Source of the DNA: Trichobilharzia regenti
Taxonomy: Eukaryota > Platyhelminthes > Trematoda > Strigeidida > Schistosomatidae
Assembly: GCA_944472135.2 (NCBI GenBank)
Contig: OX235263.1
Coordinates: forward strand, 84,724,721-84,788,720
Reading direction: 5' to 3'
DNA: 64,000 nucleotides
Numbering within the stretch: position 1 is the first letter of the stretch; each line of letters begins with the position of its first letter. The translations under genes were made by a program, and so were the position numbers. Under the pieces are notes generated by a model, which saw only the letters and a program-made list of their open reading frames with translations, made no database searches and was not told the DNA's origin. This document shows positions 23,001-38,000 of this stretch, one piece after another.

Positions 23001-26000
23001 TTTTTGTTGCTCGTCCGTGCACTGGATAATCTTTTGCTTCACTGTCCTTCTCTCTTCTATTAGTTTCCAAGTGTCCGTAGTGAGCCACTGTTTGTCCTGT
23101 CTCTTTTTTCTGCCTAGAATTTCTATGCAGGTTTGGCTCCACACCGTTTTCAAGTTGTTCCAGTGCTTTTCAACGCCGACCTCTTCGCTAGTGTTGATTT
23201 GTGTCTCGGCTTTGTCCTTTATGCTTGCAATGAAGATGTCCTTTGTAGCCTGGTCCTTCAGCTTTTGAGTGTTGAACTTGGCTTGTGGTCTATCTGCAGC
23301 TCCTGATTCCCTGAAAGCTTTTAATTTGATTTGGATTGTCCCTTGTACGAGATAGTGGTCTGAGCCAACGTCTGCTCCTCTTCTTGCTTTTGTGTCCAGT
23401 AGGCTGCGCCTCCACTTCCTTGAGATTGAGATGAAGTCGATTTGGTTTTTGGTTTGCCCGTCTGGTGACACCCATGTAGCCTTGTGGATATCTTTGTGCT
23501 TGTATACACTGCCACCAATCACCAGTTCGTTGAAGGCGCAGAAGTCGGCGAAGAGTTCTCCGTTTTCATTCATTTCTCCTAGAGCTTCTCTACCCATGAT
23601 GAGTTCCCTTCCCGTATTGTCTGGTCCCAGTTTGGCGTTCATGTCTCCCATTAGTATTTTCATGTCGCCAGCTGGAGTATTGTCCATTGTTGCCTGTAGT
23701 TGCCTGTAGAATTCTTCTTTCTTCTCGAGGTCTGCGTTGTTTGTGGGTGCATAACATTGTATGATTGACACTTTCCTTCCTTTGGAGTTGAACCTGGCGG
23801 TCATTATCCTGGACGAAATCGCCTCCCATTGTATCAGGGCTTTCGTTGCCGTTGGTGACATCATGATAGCCACGCCCTCGGTGTGCGTGTGGTTATCTTC
23901 TGGGTGACCGGAGTAGATCACTGACTCACCTGTTGACAATTTGGTGAGTCCACTCCCATTCCATCTGCTCTCACATATTCCCAGCACTTGTATTCCGTAT
24001 CTTTTCATCTCGTTGGCGATCTGGGCAGCTTTTCCAGTCTCGTACATAGTTCGAACGTTCCATGTTCCTACACAGACTTTTTCTTTTGGTGCAAGGAGGT
24101 TCAGCATACTGAAGATTCTGTAGCAATTTTTGTTTACAGGGTGGGGTTGCTAGCCTCACGCCTGAGAAAAGAATGATTACATTAAGTAAAAGTTTAGAGA
24201 GAAGCAACTTTTTGGGTTGCTCCCCTCAAAATCAGAAAATAACGGACAAACAATGAGAACAACATCAACAAAGGAAACAGTTCACAGAAAAAAGGGCAAA
24301 AAGCGACGACAACTATACAATAAGACAACATGCAATATAGTTCAGTACATTAACTAAAATGATATCTTAACCATAAACTCACTGACTTGGAGCAACTTGA
24401 ACATATAAATCCAACAATATATACAATTATAGATGTGTTTATGTTTATGCTGAGTTGCTTGTTAATTGTAATTATATGTATGATGCTCAGCATGATGAGT
24501 CTGTTGTTCATGGTTCGCCGTTTAGGGATAGTAACGGTTTAAAGTTACCTAAATTCGAGCCTCGGAACTTTGATGGAAACCCAACCGACTATCCACAGTT
24601 TATCAAAGAGTTTGAGGTCATGTTGAGTGGTTTTTTATTAAATGATGAAATGAAGTTGATGTATTTGTTGAAGTACTGCACTGGAGTTGCTGCAAGAGCT
24701 ATACAGTGCTGTGAGTTCATGCCCCCTAACGAAGGATATACGGAGGCGATGCGTATTCTCCGTCAAAGGTTTGGAAAACCTTCGATGATTGTAAGGAACG
24801 TATTCGAGGCTTTTAAAGGTAATGGTAGTCAATTACAAGATGACTCCAAGGCACTCACTGAGTATCTGGATAATCCAATGACCTACAAGAATACGTTGAT
24901 TTCGATGAATTAATTGCATAAGTGATCTGAACTCAAGTTCAGTCCTAGAGGTAATAGCGAGACGCCTACCTACTCGACTGCAAAGGAAGTGGGTGAAGAT
25001 GAGCTCCCGTATAGAGGATGAAGGTATTGAGCCAAAGTTTGGTGATATTCTGAAACTGGTAAAAGGTAGTGTCAATTTATCTATGAGCAAGTTTGCCAGT
25101 ATATTGCATCCCACCCCTAGAATAGAGCAGTCTGAGACCAAAACGCAATCATTTATGACGAAAGGGCTTCAGAGAAGCGGATATCGAGAAAGCTTTATGG
25201 TGTCTAGTAATGCATATAAACTTAATGAGTGTAACAGCTTTCGTGGGACATCTCCAACAGATAGGTTACAAGTTGAGAGACAAACACAGTTGTGTTTTAC
25301 ACGTTTGCAAGAAGTGCATACAAAGGCAAACTGTGAAGCAGTGAGCAAGTTTAGTAGTAAGCTAAACGCGAAGTCAGCGTCATCAATTTGTGACTCCGAA
25401 TTGTGTGACGATAATGGTGCAGTGAAGAAGCCTGTAGTTGCAACTGGTAAGCCATTGTTGAATAGAGTATCACGGAGGACACCACAATTTGTGCAGGAGA
25501 AGAGAGTTGCAGTTTCAGAGTCTAGTTCTGACTCCACAGGTTAACAAGGTATTACTAGTCAGAATGAAGGTATAAAACCTCTAAGGATTTGTGAGGAAGA
25601 ACCTAAATTATCTACTGCTGTTATTAAAGAGTTTGAAAGTGATGAATTCAACCAGATAGACGATGGTAAAGTGAATATTTGTGATAATGATCATGACAGT
25701 GCACTTTTGTCTATGGTTGATCATGATGAGATAAGGGGAATGCCTACTACTACTGAGTCGAACAAAGGTTCTGTACAATTTGAACGTGAAGTAGAACTAA
25801 AGGCAGATGAGGTGGCAGAAAGTATGGATGCTTATGAAACCCTCAGTGCGAATGATCAGCGTGTAGCCCACCTATCGACTGATGTTAATGCTAAACTGGG
25901 GCTAATCATAAAAGGTAGCAGTGGTGGTAATCTTGTAGTTAGACAACCTTCTAAAGGTCGAACAGCGACAGCTTTTGATGCACTGCTAAGTTCATGAACT

Positions 26001-29000
26001 TGCAGCACTCAGTCTTCGTTGGGGCTGTCATCCACAATGAAGGTGACGTCCATTAACTCATGTGTCTTGTGCTGTAAGTATGCTAGTATCGGTTCGTTTG
26101 AAAGGACGAAGGTCAATAGCCGGTTTACTGATAATAAGCCAACTGTGCATGAGAGGGTAATTGTTAAACTGACTTGCACGAATAAAGGCCTTTCAAGTTG
26201 CAAGTTACTATTTGAATGTTATTATCTTTGGTGTAAATTACTCTGTGCCTTCGCTTGGTTGGTCAGATATGTCATATGTTTATGTTATCATGACTACTTT
26301 CACAATTATTTTTATTTTGCCTTTGACCTTTTCTGATCTTCCTAATGAATTTTATAGGATAGTTATTTGATACCAACACCTCTCCTATCTGTTTTATTTC
26401 ATCATTTAGGTTTTTTCTCGTACTATTTAGTGCTACTGCTCGGTTTGTTAGACAGACACTTGACTAAGCCAGCCTTCACAGACAGATAACGACGGATGAG
26501 ATGAATTAAGGTATAAATATCTATTAGCAGAATGCTTTGGTTATTTATAAACGCCGCTAGTGTATAGTTTACCTTCGTACCATCGAAGCCCAGTGTTCTA
26601 CTAAGAACTTAATGGAATATTAATAATAAATAATAACACTATATTCATCGTGCACAATTAAACACTGCTTCCTCTGCATAAACCGTAAAATAAACAGGTA
26701 TAATGTTGATATAAACTCACATTGCTTTTCGTATTCATTATTGATAGAGCTGCATTGAACGAATCTGTAGAAGAGATGAAAGGCAAAAAAAGGAAAAACA
26801 AAAATTAAAACCAGGCCATTTGATCACAATCTTTCTTGTTACAAGCATAGCAGAATTACTGCATCTATTAGACAAGTGCTGAGAAGACATTCAAATAAAT
26901 CCGAATAGAAGGTAAGGCAACGAGTTCCGCATGGGAGTGACACACAGACAGAAGATCATCTGTGAAGAGGAAATGAAAATTTGTATGTAGTCGTGGAGTC
27001 AGCTGAAAGTGGTTGCAGAGAATCGAGTATAGAGTGAAGATGTTCTACTCAAAGCATGACAAATGTGTAATAATCGTTTCGACAAAGATTCAAATCCCAC
27101 TAAAGTCACTTCAATCGCCAAGCAATCACTGCGACTGATATCCAAGTTCACCTAGAAAATCCTTTTCAAGACGCGCCTCAGTTCTAGATTCGAACTATAT
27201 TATTATTAGTACTAGTATCCCATTAGGTTCCGGGTGGAACTAAGGCTTGAAATAGAACACGCCGATTTCATCCAGATCTCAGCAATCGTCTTTAGCTGTC
27301 TTCATGATCACCTATAAGCACCTATCTCTTTCTTTTACGATCTCCTCCACGTCATTTTTAGACATCCAACATATCGTTTTCCACTGGACGATCTGGCGCG
27401 TGGTATCACTCAATAGTCTCTTCAGTGTGTGTTCTATCCAACTCAATTTACTTCGCAATATTTTTTGGTATATAGCTTCTTAGTTGTTTCTCTATAAGAG
27501 TTCTTAGTCGAAATTGTAACCAACACACTGGATTCTTATTTCATGGATGTTGTGACCGCTAGCAGTAGAAAACAGTAAGTGAGTTTCGCTTTATTTCAGA
27601 CTCCCAGAACCCATCACTGCAAACGTCAGTCAAAAACATCCAACAAGAATTACATATATGCATTCTCCTTTGCATTCCGAGTCGAGCATAGAACTTCAAG
27701 TTTGAACTTTGAAAGTTTCAATTACACTCAACCTTCCTTCTTTGTCAGCTTTACTATTGGCTAAACGAAGTTAAAGAGTATGTCAGCTAGGAATCGAACC
27801 TCTGACGAACACCTGTGCGGTTGGCGGGTATTCTCCTACCACTAAACTACATAGACAAAGCAAAAACATACAAAATAATGCTAAATGTTAGATTTTCCCG
27901 TCGATTGATTGAACAGAAGTGCTCGGTGTCAGGTTGACATGTCTGTTGGCTTCTTGTGCAGATGCTTCGACGATGTCTGGTCATTTGATTGCAATTTAAT
28001 TGGTGAATGGTGACTAGCAGAGGAATCGAGGATGCACATGTGGTATAGTGGATAACGCTTTGGCGTTTGAAACTATGGGAACTGGGTTCGAGCCTCGGTG
28101 GGAACATCATCACTCACTGCGGAATTCAGGCGTATCCGGCTGGCAAGTCCCAAATAAGACGAAACGCGCTTTATCCTGAATTCCACTGCTAGTCGCCATC
28201 CACCGATAAACTTCTAGTGGTGAATGGATTATCGTAGATGTATTCCAATACTAATTTATGCTTGGTCAAATATAATAAACCAGGATACCTTCGCTACATA
28301 TTATTATTATTATGTAATCTTCCTGTTGTATACTGCTGGTTAATTAATGTAAGTTTCACTGTTAAGCCAGCTACCAAAACTACTCGAATCGTCTGCTAAA
28401 CTTACGACAAATAACTAATTATCTTCCGTGTCAGCTGTAATTGATTATGCTATCATATTTTAATGTACCACTGGCTCCTTAAACTATGATCTTCATGACT
28501 AACTTCCACTCAGTGTGCGTTCGTCAGTGTCATTGATTCAACACTAAGAATACTGGTCAACCACACAGCGTGTGGCCCAACATTCAATCCCCGGTTCACG
28601 CATTACTAAACTTAACCTAGACGGAGTAGTAATCCCATAAAAGGCAAAAGGTCGGATGAGAGGATGACAATTCTCCCTACCCATCAACCCGCCCGCACTC
28701 CAGTAAAATAAACACCGCCAGTGTGTTATTAAAACTTCAAAGCTTAAAGTTTGAAGCCAGATTTTCCTCTGGGAAGGCAAAGAAATCTTAATGCAGTTGG
28801 AGAAAACCTGCGAAACCAAGACAGCACTAGAGACAGCTGTTTCTTCCTGGTTTGGGACTCTCCAGCAGCGCGTGCCTACATCCCCGCCAAAAGGAGTCGA
28901 TCCTGAAGTCTTCAGGTTACGAGACCAAGCTCATTGATGACTATTCAGTATTCAATAAGCCAGAACACCATGACCTGTGAATTCTAACTTCTGTCGATTC

Positions 29001-32000
29001 ACGATATGTGAAGGCGTTGGACACAACCGACACCATAGATGAGCATCTACCCTGATAGGATCCCACACATTTTGGTATTGACTGTTAATCTCGCATATAT
29101 GGTATATCATCATTCCCACACATTTTGTTATTGACTGTTAATCTCACATAGATGGTATATTATCATTTCTCACGCACTTTGTTATTGACTATTACGATCA
29201 ATTATTTCAAATGCTGTTGGCTGTCTATATTGTTGTAAAATGTATAAATACCATGACTTTCTTTGTCGTTGTTGTTGTACTACAATACACAGTCACAGTC
29301 CAGTCTTTGTCTTTTGATATTTGCGTGCTTCACTGAATCGGAAGGTACCACAAGCAGATAGGCATATTAGTCAGGCGCAGACAGAACAAGGCGACAACGT
29401 CCTCATTTAATTCCCCACAGTTATAACAAATTGGCGACGGGGTTTAACCTTAATTCATTGCAGTTATAACAATTCATGCAGTTATAGCAAGCAAACGACG
29501 ACAGTTTTTATTCTGTTCAGCGCAGCTATAGAACATTTTTGACTGTGTTAATTACAACCCAATTACAATGTCTATCTCTCTGGACGATCTCAAATCTATC
29601 TTGCAGCAGCAGCAAGTTCAGAATGAAGCAGCTCAACTAAAATTAATCGAAGCTCTCACTCAGAAGCTGTCCATTCAAGTTCCATCAACATCTCATTCAG
29701 ACAAATATGAAAGCATCTCAAATTCCATTAGTGAGTTCAACTACGACCCAATATCTGGTCTCGTATTTGATGCATGGTTCAATCGTTACGAAGACGTCTT
29801 CCGTATTGAATGCTACATGTTTGATGATGCTGCCAAAGTCCGATTGTTACTAAGAAAACTTGGTACTGTTGAGCACAACAGATATGTTAACTTCATTCTG
29901 CCCAAGAACCCACGTGAGTTATCATTCGATGAGACAGTCACTGTTTTATCACAAATCTTTGGTGAACAGTCATCCATGTTTAATATTCGGTATCAATGGT
30001 TTCAGTTGACAAAAATGCCTTCCGATGATTATGTCACTTACGCTGGCAAAGTGAACAAGGAATGTGAAAGGTTCAAACCACACGAAATGACATCAGATCA
30101 GTTCAAGTGTTTGATTTTTATTTGTGGGTTGAAGAACCCAGAAGATACTGACATACGAACTCGACTTCTGTCACTTGTGGAACAAGACCCGAAAATGACC
30201 TTACAAATGGTGACAGCAGAATGCCTACGTTTAATCAACTTGAAGCACGATACTGCTATGGTGGAGTGCAAACGACAGTCGTCTGAATGTGGTTCGATTA
30301 ACACAGTGAAAAGTCCTCCGATCACCGTTAAGCACACAGCACGTCAGTCTCAAAATTCAGCTAAACCTCCTTCAGTGTGCTGGCACTGTGGTTCGTGGCA
30401 TTTTGTCAAGTTCTGTCCTTTCAAGAAACATAAATGCCGTAATTGTCACCGTTTTGGACATAAGGAGGGTTACTGTCCACCGCAGAAAAATCTTCGGTGA
30501 GGAACAGAAGTAGTCGTTTCAAGCCGAAACAATCTCCTCGAGTACAGACCATTTTCACAACTTCCAAAGTCGATTTTGCCAGCAAACGTAAGTACATTAC
30601 ACTAGGTATTAACGGCAAACATATTCGTCTTCAGTTGGATACGGCATCAGATATTACCTTAATTTCCCGAACTACGTGGCGCAAACTTGGTGCCCACAGA
30701 TTCTGCCGACCGAGCATGTCGCCAAGAATGCCTCTGGAGATATACTGAAACTCGTGGGTGAGATAAATTGCCAGGTTCAGTTTGGTGAGCATCAGTTCAA
30801 TGGTGTATGTTACGTCACAAACTACCATGATTTGAATTTGCTTGGTCTTGACTGGTTAGACAAGCTCCATATCTTCAATGTACCATTAATTTCAGTATGC
30901 TCTAATGTTTCGTCCTCACCACACAACGTTATTCCCGGACATGTATCTGATCAATCTCTCTTGCAACGCCTGCGTCAAAAGCACGCTTCTGTCTTCCAGG
31001 ACAAACTTGGTTGCTGCAAACTGTCTGGCATCCAGCATATTCGTAGCCCCCCGTATCATCCCCAATCGAATGGACAGGCTGAACGTTTCGTCGACACCTT
31101 TAAGCGTGCTTATGCAAAAGCAAAGGGGGAGGGAACAACAGAAGAAATTTTGGATAAATTCTTGCTGCATTATCGTACGACGCCAAATCCTTCGGCCCCA
31201 AATCAGTTATCCCCAGCGGAAATTATGTTTGGCCGGAAGATCAGAACTGCCCTCGACTCAATTAAGCCTAGGCAAGTAAAGCAGGGCTGCAGAAATACAA
31301 AAATGGAAAACCAATTCAATCGCCATCACGGAGCTAAACGTCGAGTTTTCAAATTGTATCAGCAAGTTTATGTACGAGATTTTCGCTATTCACCTCCGAG
31401 ATGGATTCGGCGACAAATAGTGGGGCAGAAAGGAAGGGTTTTATACAAAGTGAATGTAGAAGGACAGTTATGTGTCAGACACACGAATCATATACGAGAT
31501 GCGTCAGATAGACCCGACAATGGGAGACGAGACCTCACGTTAGAAGTATTAGTAGATACATTAATTCTTCCGCAGCCGGAAGCCCGGGACACAGATCAAA
31601 CTCTATCCAGTACCACGCGAAGGTCAACTCGACAAAGAAGAGCTCCGAAACCTTTTCAGATAGATCCAAAAAGCAAGTCCTACACTTTTTACGGGGAGAG
31701 GTGATAGGATCCCACACATTTTGTTATTGACTGTTAATCTCACATAGATGGTATATTATCATTTCTCACGCACTTTGTTATTGACTATTACGATCAATTA
31801 TTTCAAATGCTGTTGGCTGTCTATATTGTTGTAAAATGTATAAATACCATGACTTTCTTTGTCGTTGTTGTTGTACTACAATACACAGTCACAGTCCAGT
31901 CTTTGTCTTTTGATATTTGCGTGCTTCACTGAATCGGAAGGTACCACAAGCAGATAGGCATATTAGTCAGGTGCAGATAGAACAAGGCGACAACGTCCTC

Positions 32001-35000
32001 ATTTAATTCCCCACAGTTATAACATACCCCCTCAGATTAACACTGTGGACCTCACTTGCCAGAGACCCTTGGTTTTCAATGATGCCTTAAAACTAAGGTT
32101 AGTTTCTGATAAAATTCAAAGGTTTAAAATAAAACCTATAGATTGAATGCGAAAAATTGCATATCTTAAGCAGTTTGTAAACTGAAGATGAAGCCATGAA
32201 ACAAAAATAGAACAAAATGTGTACATTTTCAAGTGTAAGTCTTGTTATCTCTTTCTTATTTTAACATAACAATGATGACGTTTAGTTACCTCAACCCCTA
32301 CCACCCACCACCACCACCACCCCGAGCGTGCAGTGTGAATCAGTATTACTTATTGATTGTATTAATAAATCAATACGGCTACTATAAGCGATTTCAGCTA
32401 GTTTATATCACAAGATACAAATACATTAGTATAAACACATATCAAGTATACACAATACAAACGCACACACGTATCAACATGACGTAGCTGGATCGACTAA
32501 GTTGAGAATAAATTGAAAAGAAAGAAAAAAAGAAGAAACGAAAAGAAATCACCAATCAATTAAAAGACTCTAAACTGATTTATCTTTTTCTTTTTTTAAA
32601 CTATGCGTTAACTGTTTATTGATCAGAATCATTGAGTTATTAGTTTTTGTAAGTAACATACACATGGTACATTATGAGTGCCACGAGATGCGCTGCATAA
32701 AGTTTTATAGTTTGTGCGAGTGAGGGCAGAAGGAGGACTTCTCAGACTGAAGGAGGTGGTCGTGTCAAAGGGGTCATCCACCCCCACCCACACCGCAGCC
32801 TTGGATTTCAAGTTTGATATACAAGATAATCGAGGAGAGTCTGCAGCTGGGTTTCCAATGGTTTTCGGTGACTGAGACAGGTTCATATACTATTCGATCC
32901 AGTTGGATTATAAAGCTCATGTATACCACGGGTTTGGAATTGGAGTGTTACATCCCCACCCCTTGGGTAGACCGGTCTGTCCATCAGTCCTGTTGTTGTA
33001 AGCACCAGGCGTTCACTATTGTGAGGAATACTGTGGCCATGTGAAGGTAGTGAATCGGGACAAATTAACAGGCAGATGTTCTGAACGCGTGACCACCCAC
33101 CTTGTGGTGGTATTCCAGCTCGGAATGCATTCACTATATGCAGCTAACGGTCGATACCACTAGAGGCGTATTCTATAAACTGACAAGCTAACAGCAACCC
33201 TTTTGAATCTTCATCTTACGTCATAGGATATATTTGTCAGCATTATTGGCACAAAAGCGGTAAACCTCCATCCACATCAGGCTATTAACTGCTAAAATTT
33301 TTGAAACGCCTCTTGTCTGTACGACAGGATGTCATACTCTGATATCAACTGCTCGACAGTCTTCTCCCACAATGTCTCTGCGCTAGATCTACACGTACTA
33401 CCATCGGTAGCTTTTTGCTTCACTTTTTAACAGGGTCCTCCACACAATCAGCTACGTCTCCCTTTTTGAAGAATTGCGGAGGTCACAGCACCTTCTGCTG
33501 TGACAAAGCCAGAAGTACGAATTTTAATCACATAACACACGAGTGTTTTAGTGCACTCTGCTTATTTGGCAAAATGATATGCAGTAATAGCAAATTAATG
33601 AAAAAACCTCCGCCTCTTTGTAATTTGATCTGCCGCTCCGCTATCCAAGATCCTTGTAGACAACATCAGTCCCACAATATGCTACTTACAAATTCATGTT
33701 AGTAACACACGCACAGACACACCATACTAGCACACACGCTACAACAACAATGTGGTTGTGTGGTTAACATGACGTCGACTATATAAGGGTGATAAACAGT
33801 GTGGAATTCAGCCGAAGAGTCTGAAACAGGACGAAACATGCCTACTTCTAGATTCTAGTACTGCCTATAATATACGATCAATTACAACAAGAAAACGATG
33901 AGATCTTTTCGTGTGTCACTCACCCTTTTTATCTAGTATTTATTATAATTTATTTGCCTTTTATTCCTATAGCCAGCCAGAAATTTGTTACTTCCGATAC
34001 CCGCAGCTTCCTTCACTCTCCTCTTTGTCTACCTCCAACACACACACACATTTACACATAAATTTTCAAGGTTACTTTCTTTATTATTAAGTACTGCATT
34101 CAACAAATAATAACAACAATACTAACGATACAGTAGGAGTCTTGTTTTCGGACAATATCGAAAACAATCTATAAAATATATTTATGTGCATAATTATTTC
34201 ATTCTCTGTAAACAGTGGAAGTTTGACATTTATCCGGAAGAAATACAAACTGAGAATTTATTTCTATCTAAAGGGTTAAAACACAAACAAGACTTCAGGT
34301 TAACACATACAGAGAAGACGGAGGCGATGAAGATAACCAATTAATCAACTAACCGACCAACCAACAGCGACAACAATCAGCGCCAATTACCATCAACGAG
34401 AGAGATTTGAAAGGGAATGCTTCCTGCCCTCACTTATCTAGGAAGCATTGTTTCAACCACAACAGACAGGCAGAACGGATGAAGAAGTCAAGGACAACAA
34501 GAATTGAAAAGGCAAGATACGCCTTCACCAACTTGAAACCAGTTTGGAAATCTTCTACACTCCGCTTCAGCCAGCATAAGGAACAAGATTCAGATTTTCA
34601 GCATCAATATTCTTCTTCTATAAGGGTGAGAAACTTGAACAGCGTGTTATGAAAAGCATTCCCAGCAGTTTGAAGACTTCTGTAGACCTTCACTCCATAT
34701 TAAGGACCAAATGACCAGAAGGTATTCGCAACAAGAAACTCTGGCTGGGAACAAACTAACCAAAAGCCGACTGCTCAACAAATATGTAGGAGGAAATGGA
34801 GATCCATTGGGAACACACTGGGGAGACCGTGGAATGACACCACGCTCAATGTAGGCCATTGCTCGAGTGACACCCGGATGGGAAAAAACGGGTGGGGTGT
34901 CACTTCGAGGGCAACGTGGAGGAGATGAGAGATTATGGTCAAGCGTGGGGTTAGCCAGCTAAGGAGGACGTCAGAAAACAGAACAAAGTGGAGAGGTTCT

Positions 35001-38000
35001 GCTGTTGAAGCCGTATGTTCCACTCAGAATCCAAGGGGAACAATAATAATGGTAATGGTAGTAGATCCGTTTGTTTACAAATGATATCGATTGTTTCCAT
35101 CAGTGGTACGTTTGTAAACAAGGAGGTCACGTTATACGATACGGCATTATATGATCGCCTAAATGAGATCCATCCAAACATCAAATTCACCATGGAATAT
35201 GAACATAATGATGCGTTCAATTTCCTGGATCTAAATGTAAAAAGAACAAACGAAGTCACGATCGGAAAGTCCATCTATAGAAAATAAACCTGGACTGGGC
35301 AATATCATACATATTGTTGATACCGAGCATTTCGTAGAGATTTCTAAGTCCTTCAAAATATTAAATAGACAAAAGACAGCAAATTTACTACGATTTGCCG
35401 AGGCGATTGCAATCAAACGATTCAAACCAACCAGACTTATGCAAACAGAAAGAGAGTGTGATTAACCTCTCACTACCTTGGTAACTGAATTTTCATTTTG
35501 AACGCATTAATTAGTCATCTAATTCAGTGATCTCAACTCACTGAACAAATTTTAATCTCATAACCTATAACCGTTTTTTTGAGTTGCTTTGTGAACCTAC
35601 AAGCTAACACTATCTTGTTAATTAATTTTTTCTGTTTTCTGTCTTACCCCTCTCCCTCTTTTCAACTTTAAAAGCGTATAAATTAATGATGAAAACTTAA
35701 ACTAAATAAATTGTAATGCTTTCATTTTAAATGAGTCAATTTTATAGTATCCCTTCTGTGCTACCACTCAAACATTAAAGTATGTTATTATCATCTATAT
35801 AACAATTGTAATTTCAGGTAGGGGTGTGCAGCTGTTGAGAACCTGTGAAATAGAATGACGATATCATTTTATACAGCAAATTTCGTCTTCCTTTCTTTAT
35901 CGAAATTTATCAAGGGAATCAAATGTAAAAAGAGATTGATTGAAAATACGGTGAAGAAACCGTTGAATATCATAACATGCCAGATATTCCAGCCTTCGAG
36001 TGGAAGCCGGGTGGAAAACGACGAGTTGATGGAAGTGTGCCAAAGATGACATGTAGGAGATAGCATGTTGGGGAAATGAAAACGCATTAACCGCCGTGGA
36101 GTCAGCTAGAAAAAGCCTGCAAAGAACAAAATGAAATGCAGATGTGCTGTTGAAGTCCTATGGTGATCTCGGAACTCAGTGGAATAGTAATAACGGTAAT
36201 ACAATGGTAGTTTATCAGAGTGAAAATCCGTATTGGCTTGACTGGTGGAAAAGTCATCAGCTGCTACACATCGAAAGGACTAATGGTTTGAGTGGTGGAG
36301 AACAATATACGGCATCCCAAAGTTATAGATATTTCTCATTCATTCTCTTATGGTTGAAGGCGATTGCTAGAAAGTCCTAGGTGACTTAGATTTCCTGATT
36401 ATCAATACTAAGCAGTAAGGCGTACCTGAAATTTAGACAGGACCTATTTCTCCTCAGAGATTCATATTCACATCATTAAGTGACATTTTGGTCACCGAGC
36501 GGACATTAGTTTTTTTTGTCTTGCAGAAATGCCGTGTTAACAAGTGAAGTGTGGCGACTCAAACCGCTGCACACCGGTGCAAATTTCTATGTTGAGACCA
36601 GACAGACAGTTAACAAGCACCAGTAAGCATGACACCTAATTTTAAAGTCATCTTCCGGTCGCCTTCAAACACCTAATTTCTTTTTGAGTAGCTTGACAAC
36701 TGCCACTCCGCGATTCAGTTCACGCCGGAGAAAGAGTCGAACTCCAAAATACCCTTTCTTGACATCCAACTAACAAGTCGAGAACAGGATGGAGCACTGA
36801 AAAGATCTATCTACAGAAAGTCGATGTAGAACGGACAGCTTACTAACTTTCACAGCTGGGTACCTCTATACACCAAACGAAACCTGATCCGTTCATTCAG
36901 CTACACAGTTCGCAAAATTTGCATCCCGGACACCGTAGCAGATGAACTGGACAATCTCAAGAGAATCCTCGTCGAGAACTGTTATCTAGAAAAATTTACT
37001 GCAAAATCTATGAATCCTAGACTACAAAAGCCGCCTATGCTTAGCGTCTCGAAAAAACTACTCTACATGAATCTTCAATTCGATGGAGATATATCTGCGG
37101 AAACACTAAAAATCGAATGTCGCACTCACTTAAGAGGACCATCTTCGCAGCTGAACTACGACTAACCTTCTCCACAAAACCTATGATTCATATGAACGTG
37201 AAGGATAAGCTCCCACTACTGGCCTCATCAATATGCGTCTACCAATTCACCTGCTCGTGTAAAGCCAGGTATATCGGCCGTACCCAGCCTTCGCTTTCCA
37301 AACGTATCACCGAACACTTGCCAACATGGTTTTACAAAGGAGAAAAACAATGTCCCCGCAGCTCCATCTTAGAACATCTGATAGAATCCGGACATCCCAA
37401 ACAAACTTCAAAGTCGTCTACAGAATAAGTAGTCTTCCTAAGAGTGTACGAATTAGACTTCTTCAAACTGCAGAAGCAATGGCGATTCACTTGCTAAGCT
37501 CTGAACTCTGCATACAGAAGAAGTTCGTTCAATCACTACACTTGCAATGGGCGTAATCTATCTTATTACCCGACAAGTAAACTCTACCTAATCTTTTTTT
37601 GTCTGAGTCTTCATTAGTATTATTTTGTCTTCTCAATTGTAATATTTTACATTTTCAACCTTCTCGTTCTTTATTCGCACCCGATTTAATTTCTGCACCT
37701 CACACTACCACTGTTTACTGACTTGACCAACGCTCAATTTTTAGTCATTCATGTTACCTTATCCAGCATACTTGCTCAATTTCAGTTCTAATTTAAATGG
37801 CATTATTCACCACCCCACTTCTACTTAGTCTCTACCTGTTGTAATTAACTCTGTTGCTACCCTGACCTAAGTTGAAACATTTTAGTCAATTATATTACGT
37901 CATTTAACTTGCTAACTAACTCAATCTTACTTTAGTTGCTGTCTAATTAACCTTGTTTCTATATTAGATCGTTCTTGTATTACCTCGTCAATTATCTAAA

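Larger units (their letters stand above)
29053..32024 (+). mobile_element. Gypsy-type LTR retrotransposon, internally deleted
   Basis: Complete insertion: 5' LTR, PBS-like TTGGCGACGGGG at 29431-29442, gag, remnant pol, polypurine tract ACGGGGAGAGG (31691-31701), 3' LTR, and a 5-bp TSD TACCC at 29048-29052 and 32025-32029. It sits antisense in the 18-kb EDEM3 intron. RT, RNase H and most of the integrase are missing, so it could move only in trans. Confidence 0.92.

Noticed and set aside
26440..26640. 3' LTR of the BEL element
   Set aside because: TATA box and TG start are suggestive, but no matching copy exists upstream of the gag start at 21055.
28403..28431. Candidate 29-nt missing EDEM3 exon with AG and gtaagt
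   Set aside because: Length fits the phase gap, but the frame runs into TAG, so it cannot link the PA exon with the tail exon.
33641..33689. Candidate minus-strand EDEM3 exon between ttgttgttgtag and gtaagt
   Set aside because: 49 nt long, the wrong length modulo 3 to bridge the exons.
33812..33866. Hammerhead-like CCGAAGA...GAAA string
   Set aside because: The conserved U of the core is lost and stem III is unclear; stem I pairs only partly.
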